Positions 11,969-24,797 of a stretch of 64,000 bases of DNA are shown here, one piece after another. Source of the stretch: Pogostemon cablin (Eukaryota > Streptophyta > Magnoliopsida > Lamiales > Lamiaceae). How positions within the stretch are numbered: position 1 is the first letter of the stretch; each line of letters begins with the position of its first letter. A model generated the notes under the pieces. That model was not told the DNA's origin. It did not search any database and worked only from the letters and a program-made list of their open reading frames with translations. The stretch is from assembly GCA_023678885.1 (NCBI GenBank), contig CM042983.1, positions 26,704,279-26,768,278 on the forward strand. Direction: 5' to 3'. A program made the position numbers and the translations under genes.

Positions 11969-12445
11969 TCCCCCCATCTCTACCTTTTGCTGGTTTTAAC
12001 TGCTGACTACTTCATTTTATGTTTTGCCCTTGTTGGGTGTCCGATGTCATCTTTTGACGCCAATATTTGAGAAACGCCGATTATTTATTGTTGATGTGTA
12101 CTCGTTGATGTATCTTTGTGTACGCTCATTTCTACTATGCATCTTTGCTTATTTATCCCTTCTCTGTGTAGATGTTTATACTATTGTTTGATGTATCCTT
12201 GTTTACCGAAGTTCTTTTTCTTTATTTTGGTTCTGATATTCTGGCCTTCCTGTACATCCGCTATGTGTATGTGTTTACATTTGTTTCCCTTGTTGTCCTG
12301 AAGAGCGTTCCTTTTACTCCAAGCTTGATGTTCCGACCATTGTATATATTCGTTATATACATATACCCGCGCCCCTTTTTGACGCCCTTTAGAGGTCTGT
12401 TGTTGCCCCTTCATTCCAGCTCCGCTATTCCAATTTATACCCGAG
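11969..12445. other. Downstream flank of antisense ORF B
   Basis: T-rich, no convincing coding frame. Probably the 3' untranslated region of ORF B, up to the target site of the Athila-like insertion. Confidence 0.4.
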
Positions 12446-12450
12446 ACGAT
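12446..12450. repeat. Target-site duplication ACGAT (left)
   Basis: ACGAT directly before the left LTR; the same five bases follow the right LTR at 28598-28602. Confidence 0.9.
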
Positions 12451-14253
12451 TGATGCGCGTTTTCTCAACACACAATTAATCCCAAAGTAAGAAGGATATC
12501 AATTGTAGTCTCGAAAGGTGACCAAGTGAATATCGAACCCAAGGGACGGCGTATTATCAATTTAATTATTATCTAAATTAATTAAGACAATGCAATTACG
12601 TTTTAATGGTTATCTAACAACTAATATGCTGGAAATTAAATAACAAATAAAATAAACTATCACTCGAAGGATACGAAAGTGGATCAAGTAGGAGAATAGG
12701 TAGCTCTAGGATAATCCAGTTTTACTCATTAACTTCCCTTCCATGTGTCAATGTCCGACTCTGCCTTGTGGAATATGGACGCATTACTAAATCATGCATA
12801 TCTACTCTATAGACACAAGTAAACATGCGTGTAACATGTGTGAATAACCTCGGAGCAAGAGATATAATTTCACCCCCCTTTCTAGGTACTATCAGTATCA
12901 ATTATTTCCCCCTAGGATTGGTACTCTAACCCGATATGATCTCCCTTTATAGGTACTATAAAATTATCCTCTTTATCCTACTTATTAACCTGAATTCAAT
13001 TCAATTAATAAGTATTCATATATGATAGTTCTAATAAGACTTCGGAATCCCTTCACTTAGAATTATAACTTAAAACCCTACTCAACAGTGAACGCACTCA
13101 ACCAATAACCATGTTATGTATTCAGACTCTACACAACGATTATTGATGCACAAAACGACTATGAGTATGGATTAAAAAGGCACAATCTTATATAAAATAA
13201 ACCACAAGTAGTGTTGTACGGAGTATACACATGGAAGTTCAATTAACTAGATAAAACCTTCACAATCCTAGTTCTACCAAAAAGGCTCTAGCCCATGATG
13301 TTGTAGGAAACACACATGGGTGTTGGATAGATCTTACCCGGATGTCCGGAAAATACAAGATAAATTAAGAAATGAATAAACCCTAGATGTGGCGTCATCG
13401 CATCCTTCTCGCTCTTGAATCCTCCTCTTGGTTCTCCTCTTGATTCCACAAACGAATCTTCAAAGTGGTGGATGGATGGAGGAAAGAATGATGGTTGGGG
13501 GGTGATCCCCCCTTGTGGGGTGTTGTATGTTGTGGCCTCTCCTCTCTTCTCCTCTCTTGTATTGTGTTGTGTACCTCAATGAATAATGATGTGATCTACA
13601 CCCCTTTTTATACTTGTGAGCTCTCCTTGTAGGTCTTGGAAAGGACCCAAATTTAGGCATATGTCAAATTTGATAAGAGACATACGTTAAATTTGGTAAA
13701 AGAGATCCGGATAAATAAGGTAGTTTTTAGAAATTCTCGCCAACAGCTGCGTAACTTCACAATTCTGAGCATAACTTCCTCGTGCATAACTTCCTCGTAC
13801 GACCTCCATATAAAGAAATCACAAAAACTCCAAGAATTGAATATGTAACAGGCCATGGAAAGTAGCACTGCAATTCTGTTCGGCACAGCTCGCGTGTCGT
13901 CACCACTTTGCTCATAACTTCTTCGTTCAGACTTCAATGATGTGTTCTTTATGCCAAAATGACCCTTTCTTCAGTGGCTTTCCAACCATATATTACACCA
14001 ATAGTTTCGAGACAACAATACAGAATAATTATGAAAGTTGGATGTGCGTTTTCAGCATTCTTGCACAAATTGCACCTTTTCTCCAACTCTGTACTTTTCA
14101 TCCTTTTTCCACCTAAAACACAACAAAACACCTCAAGTGTACATAATTCTCACATATATCGAATATAAGACACTTGTGCTCATATAAGACTACAATATCA
14201 ATCAAAAAGGTATTAAATTGGATATTAAAACACGCTTATTTTCACTCTCATCA
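12451..14253 (-). repeat. 3' LTR of the Athila-like element
   Basis: 1803 bp, TGATGCGCG...CTCATCA on the plus strand. Minus-strand TATAAAAA at 13605-13612. ORFs inside it are also found in the right LTR and carry no gene signature. Confidence 0.93.
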
Positions 14254-14268
14254 ATCCCCCAAACTTAC
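14254..14268 (-). other. Polypurine tract of the Athila-like element
   Basis: In element orientation AAGTTTGGGGGAT immediately precedes the LTR start TGATGAGAG. The C-run on the plus strand is at 14256-14260. Confidence 0.8.
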
Positions 14269-14858
14269 CCGTTGCTCGTCCCGAGGCAACAAAATAAAAA
14301 TAAAGTGTGAGAGAGAGTAAGAAAATTAGCTGGGAAACAAGGACTATGATCAATACCCCATTCAAAATACAATTGTCCTCAACTTAGGTCATGTAATTCT
14401 CATTACATGTAATAATCATTTCATAGCATACAGGTTAAGACAATCACCACCAATTCAAATGCTCCATTGACATGTTCTCACGGGAAGTATATATCACTCA
14501 TACTCAAGTGTAAAAGATGTACACTTATGGGTTAAGGTGTTTACGCTCAAATTCAATTCATGTGCATGCGTAACCATAAGCTTGCCAAACGTCTCAAGCT
14601 CTTCACCACTAAAAGTATGATTCGACAATGGGATCAAAAAGGACTTTTCTTTTGGATGTAATGTTGGCTCTTTGGTAAGGGTAGGAAACATATGGATAAA
14701 GTGACTCAATTAGTAGAGAATTAAAACCGGAGATCTTATGTACTGCAGATTTTTACACTTCAAGGCTATCCAGCTTCATGCTCTTCTAATTTTCTTTTCT
14801 CTCCTTTCCTTCAAGCTCCACATACTTTTTATTGTCTCAAGCACATCCTTTTTCTCTC

Positions 14859-14969
14859 GAGGTACCAGTTTCGGGCACTACCTCACGCATCCTCCATAGG
14901 GTACTAGATTTAAGCACTACCCTAGGGTTTTTGATTCCATGGAGTACTAGATTTAAGCACTACTCCATG
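14859..14969. repeat. Three consecutive hairpins with matching stem changes
   Basis: Non-coding 3' part of the Athila-like element. Hairpins at 14859-14884 (stem GAGGTA/TACCTC), 14897-14924 (TAGGGTA/TACCCTA) and 14938-14969 (CATGGAGTA/TACTCCATG). Loops are 14 nt each; the last two are identical (CTAGATTTAAGCAC) and the first is related (CCAGTTTCGGGCAC). Stem bases differ between the units, but each left arm has its own exact complement. Confidence 0.8.
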
Positions 14970-15400
14970 CTTCTCCTTAGATGCATTATCATAATCCATC
15001 ACTATTAATTTCAACACCAATTTCATTCCTTCCCAAATTGTTATCAAGCACCATTAACACACTTTGACAGCATTTAATTCTCCACTAAATATAGGAATTT
15101 AAGGCTCAAATAGGATATCAAAGTGGCTATCTTCGTAGGTTGCTAAAGAAATAAGGCTTTTAGGCTCAACGGGGCTAACTACGGATATATAATTATTTGG
15201 TAGGAAATTATTTGGCTAAGTGACTCATAAATTCAAGGATGGCCTTAGATCATCTCCCATCATCTAACACACATGTAGTTTCAAGTAAGACAAGAGGCAA
15301 GTTCTAGAATACATACACAAGAACGATACTCACCAGAAAAGAAAATATCATGTGATTATGTATCATGATCAACGAGGCTCAAAATCTCACATGGGTTTTT

Positions 15401-16600
15401 TGTTGGCAATTGGATCGTGCGGTTCAACGTGATCGTTAGGATAAACAGTAAAACAAATCAGCGGAAGCATAAAACATGTTTTACCGTACTTCTGGGTTGG
15501 TGTAGAGGTTGATCGTTGCAGAGAACCACCTCTCGATCTTCTGTTGTATGACCCAAGTCGAATCCTGCTGTTGTGTGGGCAACAATCTGCAGGATTCTCT
15601 CAATCTGCTTCTTTCCCTAACTCACGTTGAAAGAGGCGCAGTTTCTTAGGTTTCCAGAAGCTGAGATGACTATATATATTGGGCTACAGCAGGGACCAGG
15701 AGGAGAAATTGGGCTGGGCCTCAATTGAACTTAATTAACCAAGCTTAGCCCAAAGCTTTTAATTAAATCCAATAATAATAATATAGTCCACTAAAATATT
15801 ATTATTGCACTACCCGTCCAATTCCCAAATTATGTTCTGGGCTCCTTCTTATTATAAGCCCGACAGTCTCCCCATGTTTAAGATATACAATGCCCATTAA
15901 TTAATTAAGTTACTGACAACTCAAATTAATTAATATCTCATCCGAGAGTAGTACCACTCAACCTTATTATCATGCCGGAAATTAATCCACTTGCAAGATT
16001 TACATGATAAACCTTATGAGCTCCTCAAGGGGACATCATCAACCTATGACGGACATGGATTCCTTCTACAATCAACAGCACACCATAGATACAGCACTAC
16101 TTCCCAACTCACCGAGTTTGTTGATTTAATACATATAGATCTCACCCATTGATGAATCAAAGAAATACATACTGCCCTATGTGTCGAGGTTATTGTATAG
16201 GGATTAAGAGCACGAACTTCCATAATAACAGAGATCAAGTTCTTCTATAAGTCAGTATAAGTCGAACGATCTCAGGCGGTCCTGCTCAATACACACAAGT
16301 GCACTAATGTGATTCTATAGCCAAGACAAGCTAATACCAAACCACACTACAACCATACCGATAGAGAGTCCCCGTCTATCTCAGTTGTGAGCATCTGTTT
16401 ATACTTTATAAGGAAACCGACAATATGATCTTCCGCGTGTTGTCGCACAACATATTATCTACAGTATAAAGTAAATGGACTATTGCATCATGCATATAAA
16501 ATAAATTATAAGATGCAATCATTTGATCAATGATTCTCATTTCAAATATTGTTATGACATTGTTCATACTAAAGCTAGACTTTTAGTATACAATCCAACA
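15401..16600 (-). repeat. 3' LTR of the nested Copia element
   Basis: 1200 bp, TGTTGGCAATT...ATCCAACA. A TATATATA stretch on both strands near 15670 is the likely promoter box. Confidence 0.94.
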
Positions 16601-16699
16601 ATCTCCCACTTATACTAAAAGACTATGCTGTCTTGTCTTCTGCCATACATCTGATTCCTACTCCCACTACATGACCATTAAAAGCTCTCGCCTTAAGGT

Positions 16700-18250
16700 C
16701 CTTGTAAATAGATTACTAGGTCATCATCCGATGCAATCTAGGCGACAACAACCTTCCCCTCATCATTTGATTTCTCGCAACAGGTGGTACTCGCGCTCCA
16801 TGTGTTTAATTGCCTTATGGACTTGTGATTTCTTCAAGTTTGCAACTGCACCAATATCATCAATGTAAATTGTGATTACCTTGGGCAAACTTAGAAACAC
16901 TTCAAAGTCCATCATGAAGTCTCTAGAGTCATATAGATACTTTGGCTGCCTCATAGGCTCCAATTTATCATCTTTCCATGATGGAGTCCGGAGTCTGAAA
17001 TATATTTCTATATAATACTCCTCCACATTATGACTCTACTTCCTAAAATTAAACATATAACCTTTGAGGTGAATTTACTGCCGTCCAATCTGACTAAAAA
17101 ATCTGAATCTACGTAATCCACAAGAAGCAGTGAATCTGTCCAGTAAGTCCACATATAATTTCCAGTCCTTCTCAGGCACTTTATATATGTCTTACTACAG
17201 TTCATCATTCTTGTTCCGGCTTACGTTGATACCTTCTGTTCATGCGTTCAGCAAAACAGATATCCAACATCGTTCATAGCATTCCTTAGATTAAGCTTCC
17301 TTATTCGCCGAAGCATAAGGAACCGCTTTCATCTACTTTATCTTCTTTTTGTGTCTCAAAGACACATTTACTTAGATAAATTCACATGCTAAACGAGTGT
17401 GGACTGTATCATTTTATGAAACTTGAGATAAGCATAATATCGTTTCTTGTGATCCGTATTACCGTGATCAAAATGATTATTTTGCCTTTCTTAAGTCCTT
17501 CATCTCTACCGCTTTATTAACCGTACCCATACGCCCGATAATACTCTTTCATTGTCTCCAATGAGCAAGATACTATCTACGTATAGTACAAGAAACACCA
17601 CCACGTTTCAGTCACTCTTTACAACACACAAGACTCATCCGCTCATTGATTTAAATCCATGCCACTGGATTACCTAATCAAAACAGATGCTTGCTTTAGT
17701 CCATCGCTGGACAATATTAAGCTTACTATTAAAATGCTATTAGTACTTTGCAATGAATCACTCTGGTTGCTTCACATAGATGTTTTCCTCAAGACTTCCA
17801 ATCAGGAAAGCTGTCTTGACATCTATTTGCTGTTCCTCATAGCAGCAATAAAAGAATCCGGATCAACATAAGCATAGCTACCAGCGAACATGTTTCCTCA
17901 TAATCGAACCATTTCTTTCTGACTACACTTTTTCGCAACAAGCTTTGCTTCCAAGGTTTTCACCTTTCCTTATGATCCTCTTTTATTTCCTTTGACCCTT
18001 GCAATGGCTTTTACACCATTTAGTGGTGATACAAGTTCCCAGACTTAATATAGAACCCGTAGATTCTATTTTAACATGCATTGCAACTTACTAAGATTCT
18101 GCATTTTCATCTTGTAGTGTTACGTCGTATCCGTGGGACAATACCATGTTTACTAGGGATCTAGTCTCACGACTCTCCCAAAATATATATTTATGGGTTG
18201 TCATACAACCCTCCCACTACGACAAGGCACTACATGTAATTGTGTATCAG
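16700..18250 (-). pseudogene. Copia pol remnant: RT and RNase H
   Basis: Read leftwards, 17840-17770 gives QQIDVKTAFLIGSLEENIYV, the conserved Copia RT block. 17583-17572 gives YVDS, where the catalytic motif should be YVDD; the second aspartate is lost. 17026-16763 keeps the C-terminal RNase H end (SGAV-like GAVANLKKSQVHK and HMEREYHLLREI). Frames are broken repeatedly. The same sequence occurs on the other strand at 51963-53320 and 58032-58250, where YVDD is intact. Not functional here. Confidence 0.8.
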
Positions 18251-20790
18251 ACGTGACACGCGTTGCAGTTTATCTTGTGGTATATCCTCTTGTACACTTG
18301 GTACTTATACTTAGTGTTTTCCTCTCACTTCCTTTAGAACAACTTATACATGGGTTTGTGATTTATTATATAGTTCTTTTCCAAAATTCTAGTTATTGAG
18401 TTAACAATTATCCTTCGATCTTTTGGACTAAATAAATCACCTTCCATTTTTCTAGGATATCCCATATACAGACAAACGTTTTACGAATTACTGTATCTAG
18501 GGCATATCCATAAAATGAATTTAATTATTCCAATTAATTCATCATCTATCTAATCATAACCATAAGAGCCTAATACCTTCTACCCACCACACCATTCAGC
18601 TGGGGCATACCCGGTGTAGTCAACTTGAGATTTAATCTCAACTTCTGATCAATAGCTCCTAACCATCCCAAGAGGTATTCGCCATCATGATTAAATCATA
18701 ATGACTTAATATATTTTCCATGATGCTTTACTGTACCAGCCTTACAATTCTTGAATTAATCAAAGAACTTAGACATGCAGTCTATCATATAAATATATTG
18801 GTTTCCAGAATAATTTTCGAATATTCATAACCACCTCTCGTCTGGATAATATTAGGTTCGCTTGAACTAGAATGAACTAATTCCAACATATATATCTTTG
18901 GCTCTACACCCCACAGCCTTGAAAAGGCAGTTAATCATTTTTACTTCCAAGCAAGACTCGCAAGTCCGATAGTTTCCACTTCAGATAAACCTTACGGTCT
19001 ATCGGCTATCAACTTTTGAATCCTACTCAAGTAAAATGAATTAGTCATAGACGCCAAATGTATGTTTAGTTCATTTTCGAAGGTTCCTTTCTCTTACTAA
19101 TATTAGAAGATGCATTATTAATTACTATTTATTGCATCTGTGGGATGTACATGATTCAAGAGTTTACATATTATCCACCAACGTACTTTAACGGATTATA
19201 GCCTCATTCCTCATTACTATGACCATGTCATTTAAATGAAATGAAGTATCCATCCGTTAATGCATAGAAACCGAAATTAAATTCTTTCTATGAAACGTAC
19301 GTAAAGATAATTTCTCATAATCAATCGTTTATTCTTATCATGAGATAAATAAACAACTCCCACTGCAATATTCACTACCTTTTGTAGTTTTACCCATGTT
19401 ATCAACAATCTTATCCTTACTCAGTGATAAACATTTAGTGATTCCAGTATCTACATACTTCGTGTCAGTAGATGTCATCACTAATCATGTTTAAACCATT
19501 AGTAAATAAGATATTAACCTTGTTCAGATCATGATGAAAAATTGGTTTCTTTTGCCATATGTTTTGTTAGAAGTTTCCCACCATATACAATCTCTCGTAT
19601 TTTAGGTAGAACTTGCTCAAAACATCCAGGCAAATTATGAAGAATAAATTGATTTAGGTTTCCCTTTCAATTTCTATTCCAAGCTTTTCCAATTCATTCA
19701 TCAATTGAACCATGATCTTCTGCCTTTTAATTTACTCAAGTATCCGAAGAGTTACATGAGACCATCATATTTCTATGAACCTCTCATCTCTTCACTAGAG
19801 ACTTTAATAGGCATCATGAGACGTCCTATATGAGAATACACATGTATTTTCTTAAGCAGTAATTATCAAAACCAAGATTCTTTCTAATCATTTAATTTGG
19901 ACAAGTAAATGTAATGTCTTTTAGTTAACAATTAGTGAAATTAGACCATCCGAAATTCAGAGAATCACAAATAAATATTCCGATCAAATCTTCGAATTTT
20001 ATCCTTTTATATTGATTCCCTCAAAACAATATAAAAATAAAATTCACCGACATCTCAAGCACCGTGAGTCTGCAAGCCACGATAGTGTGGACGTTTACAA
20101 ACCCGAACATTTACAAGAGAAGGTTTTACCCATTAATTTCATTTGTCAACCTCACTTTATGACAAAATAATTAATAGTCGGTTCCTCTTAAGCCATGCAA
20201 ATAAAAGCAGTGACTCCGATGGGGAGGATACTTATTATTTACATCTAAGTGTACACCATTATTTGACCCCAAGTCCGCGGCCCAAGCTTGTGTGCCTTAC
20301 AGATAGAGAAGTACACACGCGCTCGGATAACTTCCTACAGTCATCAATTACAAGTTTGTACCAGTGAACCGCATATAAACTCATCCGATAGGGAGGAAGG
20401 TCTAAGCCAACGCGCAAGTTCATATGCATCACATTACAAACGTAATTATTTAATGAAGTCTGTTCCAGCAATCCATGAATAAACTCATCCGATGGGGAGG
20501 AAGGCTCTAATGCCGACGCGCAAGTCTATTCACATCGCTAACAAACCAATAATGGAGGCCGCGGGAATTTATTACCAATCCCCTCTCCCACTTAGTTATT
20601 TAATAACCGAGGGTTTTTAAACATGCATATAATATTTAGAAATAAAATATACATACTAGACATGCTTCTATTAACAGCAATTTAAATAAATAAATCACAT
20701 AGAACACGCCTTTCATATATAACAATTAATTGTCAAGTAAAAACAATTAAATCAGTTATATATCATTAATTAATTGTATAAAATATTGGA
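18251..20790 (-). other. Decayed gag/integrase portion of the nested Copia element
   Basis: Position in the element predicts integrase, protease and gag, but I found no frame long enough to confirm any. A diverged duplication with 103-bp spacing (copies at 20378 and 20481, ACTCATCCGAT..GGGAGGAAGG) lies in the leader end. The latter matches a plus-strand fragment at 62940-63240. Confidence 0.5.
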
Positions 20791-20796
20791 TCAATT

Positions 20797-21187
20797 AAAT
20801 AGGCCCAGCTGACCCAAACATCATTAGCATAAAATGAGCAGCCCATTATTAAAATAATTAAACCCATTTACCCTGCCAATTTCTACATTAAGGTCTAGCC
20901 CAATATTTAAATCAGGCCCAACATGATACCCACAATAAATTAAATCCAGAAATTATAAATGGCCCAGCAGCCCATCATCATTTAATTAAAATTTGGGCCC
21001 ATCAGCCCAAAACCAAATTAAATAAATGAGCAGCCCATTAATATATTACTGAATTGGGCCCAACAACCATATTAACAAAATATGGGCCCAACAGGGAGCA
21101 AGGCATCAAGCCCAAACAACAAATAAGTCCAGCAATTAAATTGTGCAGCCCATCATCCATAAAATAGGCCCAATGGAGACAGCCCAA
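20797..21187 (-). promoter_or_regulatory. Cluster of 15 TGGGCY motifs in the Copia leader
   Basis: Fifteen RGCCCA hexamers on the plus strand (TGGGCT/TGGGCC on the element strand) within about 390 bases of otherwise AT-rich DNA. TGGGCY is the plant 'site II' motif, bound by TCP factors in host promoters. Whether it acts here is unknown. Confidence 0.6.
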
Positions 21188-22130
21188 CACCCATCCTGCT
21201 GCCCTATTGCTCCTCCCCGCCGCAACCTGACGCGAGCGCAGCAGCCACACGAAGAAAACACCGGCGCCGCTGCTTCCGGCGATGGTGCCGTCAGCCCGCC
21301 GGAGCTGCGCCAACAGCCCAACTTCCGCGTGCCGCCAGCCATCGACCGACAACGAGGAAAAACTCGTGCAGCAGACTCCCGCCAGCCCACCGCTATAAGC
21401 CGATCCAGCGCGGCCGCCATCAACCGCCAGCGATCCGCCGTGCAGACTCCCGCCATCCCACCAGCGTCGGTTGGTGACGCTGCTCCCGGCAACGATCGAC
21501 GCAGCCATCAAGCCGACAGCGACCAACATTCGATTCGCTCCGCCGCCTTACCCCAGCTATCGTCGGGGCTGCCGACTGAGACGTCACGCTGCCACCACTG
21601 CCGGAATCGACTTACCCCGACAGCCCACCTTTCGCCACACCGCCGATCCACCCGGAATGTTGTTCTCTCAGTCCGCCGCTGCCTGACTGCTCAGAATCGA
21701 CAGTGATTCGGTGCCGCTGATCTCGGCTAAAGCACCGTCAGCCCACCGAGAGTTGAACTGCCCAGATCCATCGCCGCTGCCCACAGTAATACTTCGCCGA
21801 CCACTGCCCTAATCCCTGCCGCCGACAGACGGTGAGTCTCCAGGTCATGCCTACGCATCGCCCAGACTCATCTCGCCGTGAAGTCGTCGCCGCCTCGATT
21901 TCGAATCGCCACTCGCCACCATCAGTCGAAGCCTCATGCCTTTCTAGCGCCGCTGTGACAGATCTGGTCCGGCCGAAACCACCAATCGTCGATTGTCGGC
22001 GCCGATCAGACACCACCGCCTCGTCAGCCAGCCTTCACGCGTCATCGGCTTGACTCTTGATTTCAGTCATCACGCGCCGTCGGCCTGATTCTTCTGGCTC
22101 CAGTCAACGGCGCCTTCATCACACACCGTA
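21180..22130 (-). other. GC-rich leader segment of the nested Copia element
   Basis: About 950 bases of GC-rich, CpG-rich DNA between the PBS and the decayed gag, with overlapping open frames on both strands (the longest 163 and 187 codons). The frames are low-complexity (Ala/Gly/Pro/Arg/Ser-rich) and resemble no family I know. I regard them as a result of base composition. It may be a captured host segment. Confidence 0.5.
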
Positions 22131-22396
22131 CTTTTCTTGCAGCCGTGTGTGTGTGCGTGATAGTTAGCAGATAGGGTTTTAATAATGTGTGTGTTGTGTC
22201 CAGCAGTTACAATCAACAACAATCACAAAACCAAATTGTATATTATGGTGAACAAGCAATAACAGTACAAAACCCATGTGATTATAACCAGATTATTCCA
22301 CATAACCATATAATCCCTTTCATACATGCTATCAAACGACCATAAACACAAGGTATAAACCCAACCTAACGTCTCACGTTTCACCACGAAACCAAC

Positions 22397-22408
22397 GCTC
22401 TGATACCA
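22397..22408 (-). other. Primer-binding site, nested Copia element
   Basis: Reads TGGTATCAGAGC on the minus strand, two bases inside the 5' LTR; standard initiator-Met tRNA primer site. Confidence 0.95.
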
Positions 22409-22410
22409 AT

Positions 22411-23609
22411 TGTTGGCAATTAGATCGTGCGGTTCAACGTGATCGTTAGGATAAACAGTAAAACAGATCAGCGGAAGCATAAAACGTGTTTACCGTACTT
22501 CTGGGTTGGTGTAGAGGTTGATCGTTGCAGAGAACCACCTCTCGATCTTCTGCTGTATGACCCAAGTCGAATCCTGCTGTTGTGTGGGCAACAATCTGCA
22601 GGATTCTCTCAATCTGCTTCTTTCCCTAACTCACGTTGAAAGAGGCGCAGTTTCTTAGGTTTCCAGAAGCTGAGATGACTATATATATTGGGCTACAGCA
22701 GGGACCAGGAGGAGAAATTGGGCTGGGCCTCAATTGAACTTAATTAACCAAGCTTAGCCCAAAGCTTTTAATTAAATCCAATAATAATAATATAGTCCAC
22801 TAAAATATTATTATTGCACTACCCGTCCAATCCCAAAATTATGTTCTGGGCTCCTTCTTATTATAAGCCCGACAGTCTCCCCATGTTTAAGATATACAAT
22901 GTCCTTTAATTAATTAAGTTACTGACAACTCAAATTAATTAATATCTCATCCGAGAGTAGTACCACTCAACCTTATTATCATGCCGGAAATTAATCCACT
23001 TGCAAGATTTACATGATAAACCTTATGAGCTCCTCAATGGGACATCATCAACCTATGACGGACATGGATTCCTTCTACAATCAACAGCACACCATAGATA
23101 CAGCACTACTTCCCAACTCACCGAGTTTGTTGATTTAATACATATAAATCTCACCCATTGATGAATCAAAGAAATACATACTGCCCTACGTGTCGAGGTT
23201 ATTGTATAGGGATTAAGAGCACGAACTTCCATAATAACAGAGATCAAGTTCTTCTATAAGTCAGTATAAGTCGAACGATCTCAGGCGGTCCTGCTCAATA
23301 CACACAAGTGCACTAATGTGATTCTATAGCCAAGACAAGCTAATACCAAACCACACTACAACCATACCGATAGAGAGTCCCCGTCTATCTCAGTTGTGAG
23401 CATCTGTTTATACTTTATAAGGAAACCGATAATATGATCTTCCGCGTGTTGTCGCACAACATATTATCTACAGTATAAAGTAAATGGACTATTGCATCAT
23501 GCATATAAAATAAATTATAAGATGCAATCATTTGATCAATGATTCTCATTTCAAATATTATTATGACATTGTTCATACTAAAGCTAGACTTTTAGTATAC
23601 AATCCAACA
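22411..23609 (-). repeat. 5' LTR of the nested Copia element
   Basis: 1199 bp, nearly identical to 15401-16600, followed by the TTTTT duplication. Confidence 0.94.
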
Positions 23610-23614
23610 TTTTT

Positions 23615-24790
23615 AACAAGTAACAAAGCACTTTTCATGGTAAGCAATATCCCACAAGTACACATAGAACTTCATACCACAATATAATTCAAGTACACTT
23701 CCTTCATCAATTTCAAGAGCATATGAATTTCAAAGATAATTTTAACAATATAAGCTCACATGGATCACCACCATAAACTCAATCCTTCCACTCCATAAAT
23801 TAAAAGCACATATAAAAATTAGAAAAAAGAAACGAGGGCACCTGATTTCTCCTTCAATGAATGCACGAGCTCCTCGAGTCGAAACCTCAATGTAGAACTC
23901 GTCTTGCCACCTAGTTACCCTTTTCTATCATCAAAGCTCAAGCATACTCATCATCATAGGATTCATCAATAATAAAATAGGAGAACTATAAGAAAGAATT
24001 AATTGACTATGTAATCGACTCCACACACTAGAAACACCATTGAACACTAGGCAAATTGCAAAAAATCGACACATCAAAACCGATTAAAGTTTTAATATAC
24101 CGCAAAAAATCAACTCCCCTAGCAAACATTACAAAGAAAATATTATATTCTTGGTGCTTCAATGAGGTAATAACATCACACCCTCCCAAACTTAGTAAAA
24201 ACGTAAGTCGAAACTAAGTTTGAAAAGAGATGTAATTGCCGATTAGTAAGCACCTTAAATATAAAAATTTCTTACTCACACGAAAGAAATAAAGCAATAA
24301 AATGGAAGGGCAAGCCCCCAACAGGCGCTCATGTTTAACGTCGTAGAGTCACGACGGTAGAGGACGGTCTTCTCGCATCCTCACCTTCAAATACTTTCTT
24401 TCCCTCTTCTTGTCTACACTCAACACCTCACCTTTCTTGGTCACAAAAATATGATCATTGAAATTTCCTTCCTCCCATGGCTGTCTGGACACCCCCTTGT
24501 CAATCTTCCACTTAAATTCAGAATCACCAGTCTTAGAAAAATCAAGATTAAACAAGTTAGAAACCATATCAATGCTCTTGCATGATTAAGTCTCCATGGG
24601 CATCTTCATTGCATGATCAAGAGAGAAAACCACATCTTCATTATCCATTCGCAGTCTAAGCTTCTCGGCTCTCTACCTACTTGCTCTTTCCCACTTCTTC
24701 TCCATTGTAAGCTCAGTATTCTGTCCTTGGGATGGTAAGGGAGTAGCACTAACATCATGTAAAGCATTCGGCGAGGAAAATGGTGCAATT
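23615..24790 (-). other. Internal Athila-like sequence between Copia insertion and gag
   Basis: Where pol would be expected, only short frames remain. A 72-codon minus frame (24349-24567) rich in Lys/Arg/Glu has no known match. No RT or integrase motif. Confidence 0.5.
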
Positions 24791-24797
24791 TGGCAGG

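Larger units (their letters stand above)
14254..15395 (-). other. 3' internal region of the Athila-like element, left of the Copia insertion
   Basis: No pol domain seen. A 71-codon minus-strand frame (14494-14709) has no recognisable similarity. Apart from the hairpin trio nothing further is supported. Confidence 0.6.
15401..23609 (-). mobile_element. Ty1/copia retrotransposon nested in the Athila-like element
   Basis: 8.2-kb minus-strand element with LTRs 15401-16600 and 22411-23609. TSD TTTTT at 15396-15400 and 23610-23614. PBS TGGTATCAGAGC (initiator methionine tRNA) at 22397-22408 on the minus strand; purine tract GTGGGAGAT beside the 3' LTR (16601-16609). The pol remnant on the minus strand keeps recognisable RT and RNase H pieces but has many stops. 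LTRs differ at only about a dozen sites in 1200 bp by eye, so insertion is recent although the interior is decayed. Confidence 0.93.

Noticed and set aside
13653..13937. 94-codon ORF within the Athila LTR (also 27992-28276)
   Set aside because: Non-coding LTR; frame similarity only reflects LTR identity.
21038..22053. Overlapping ORFs of up to 187 codons in the Copia leader
   Set aside because: Open frames on both strands of the same GC-rich DNA; low-complexity products; taken as compositional.
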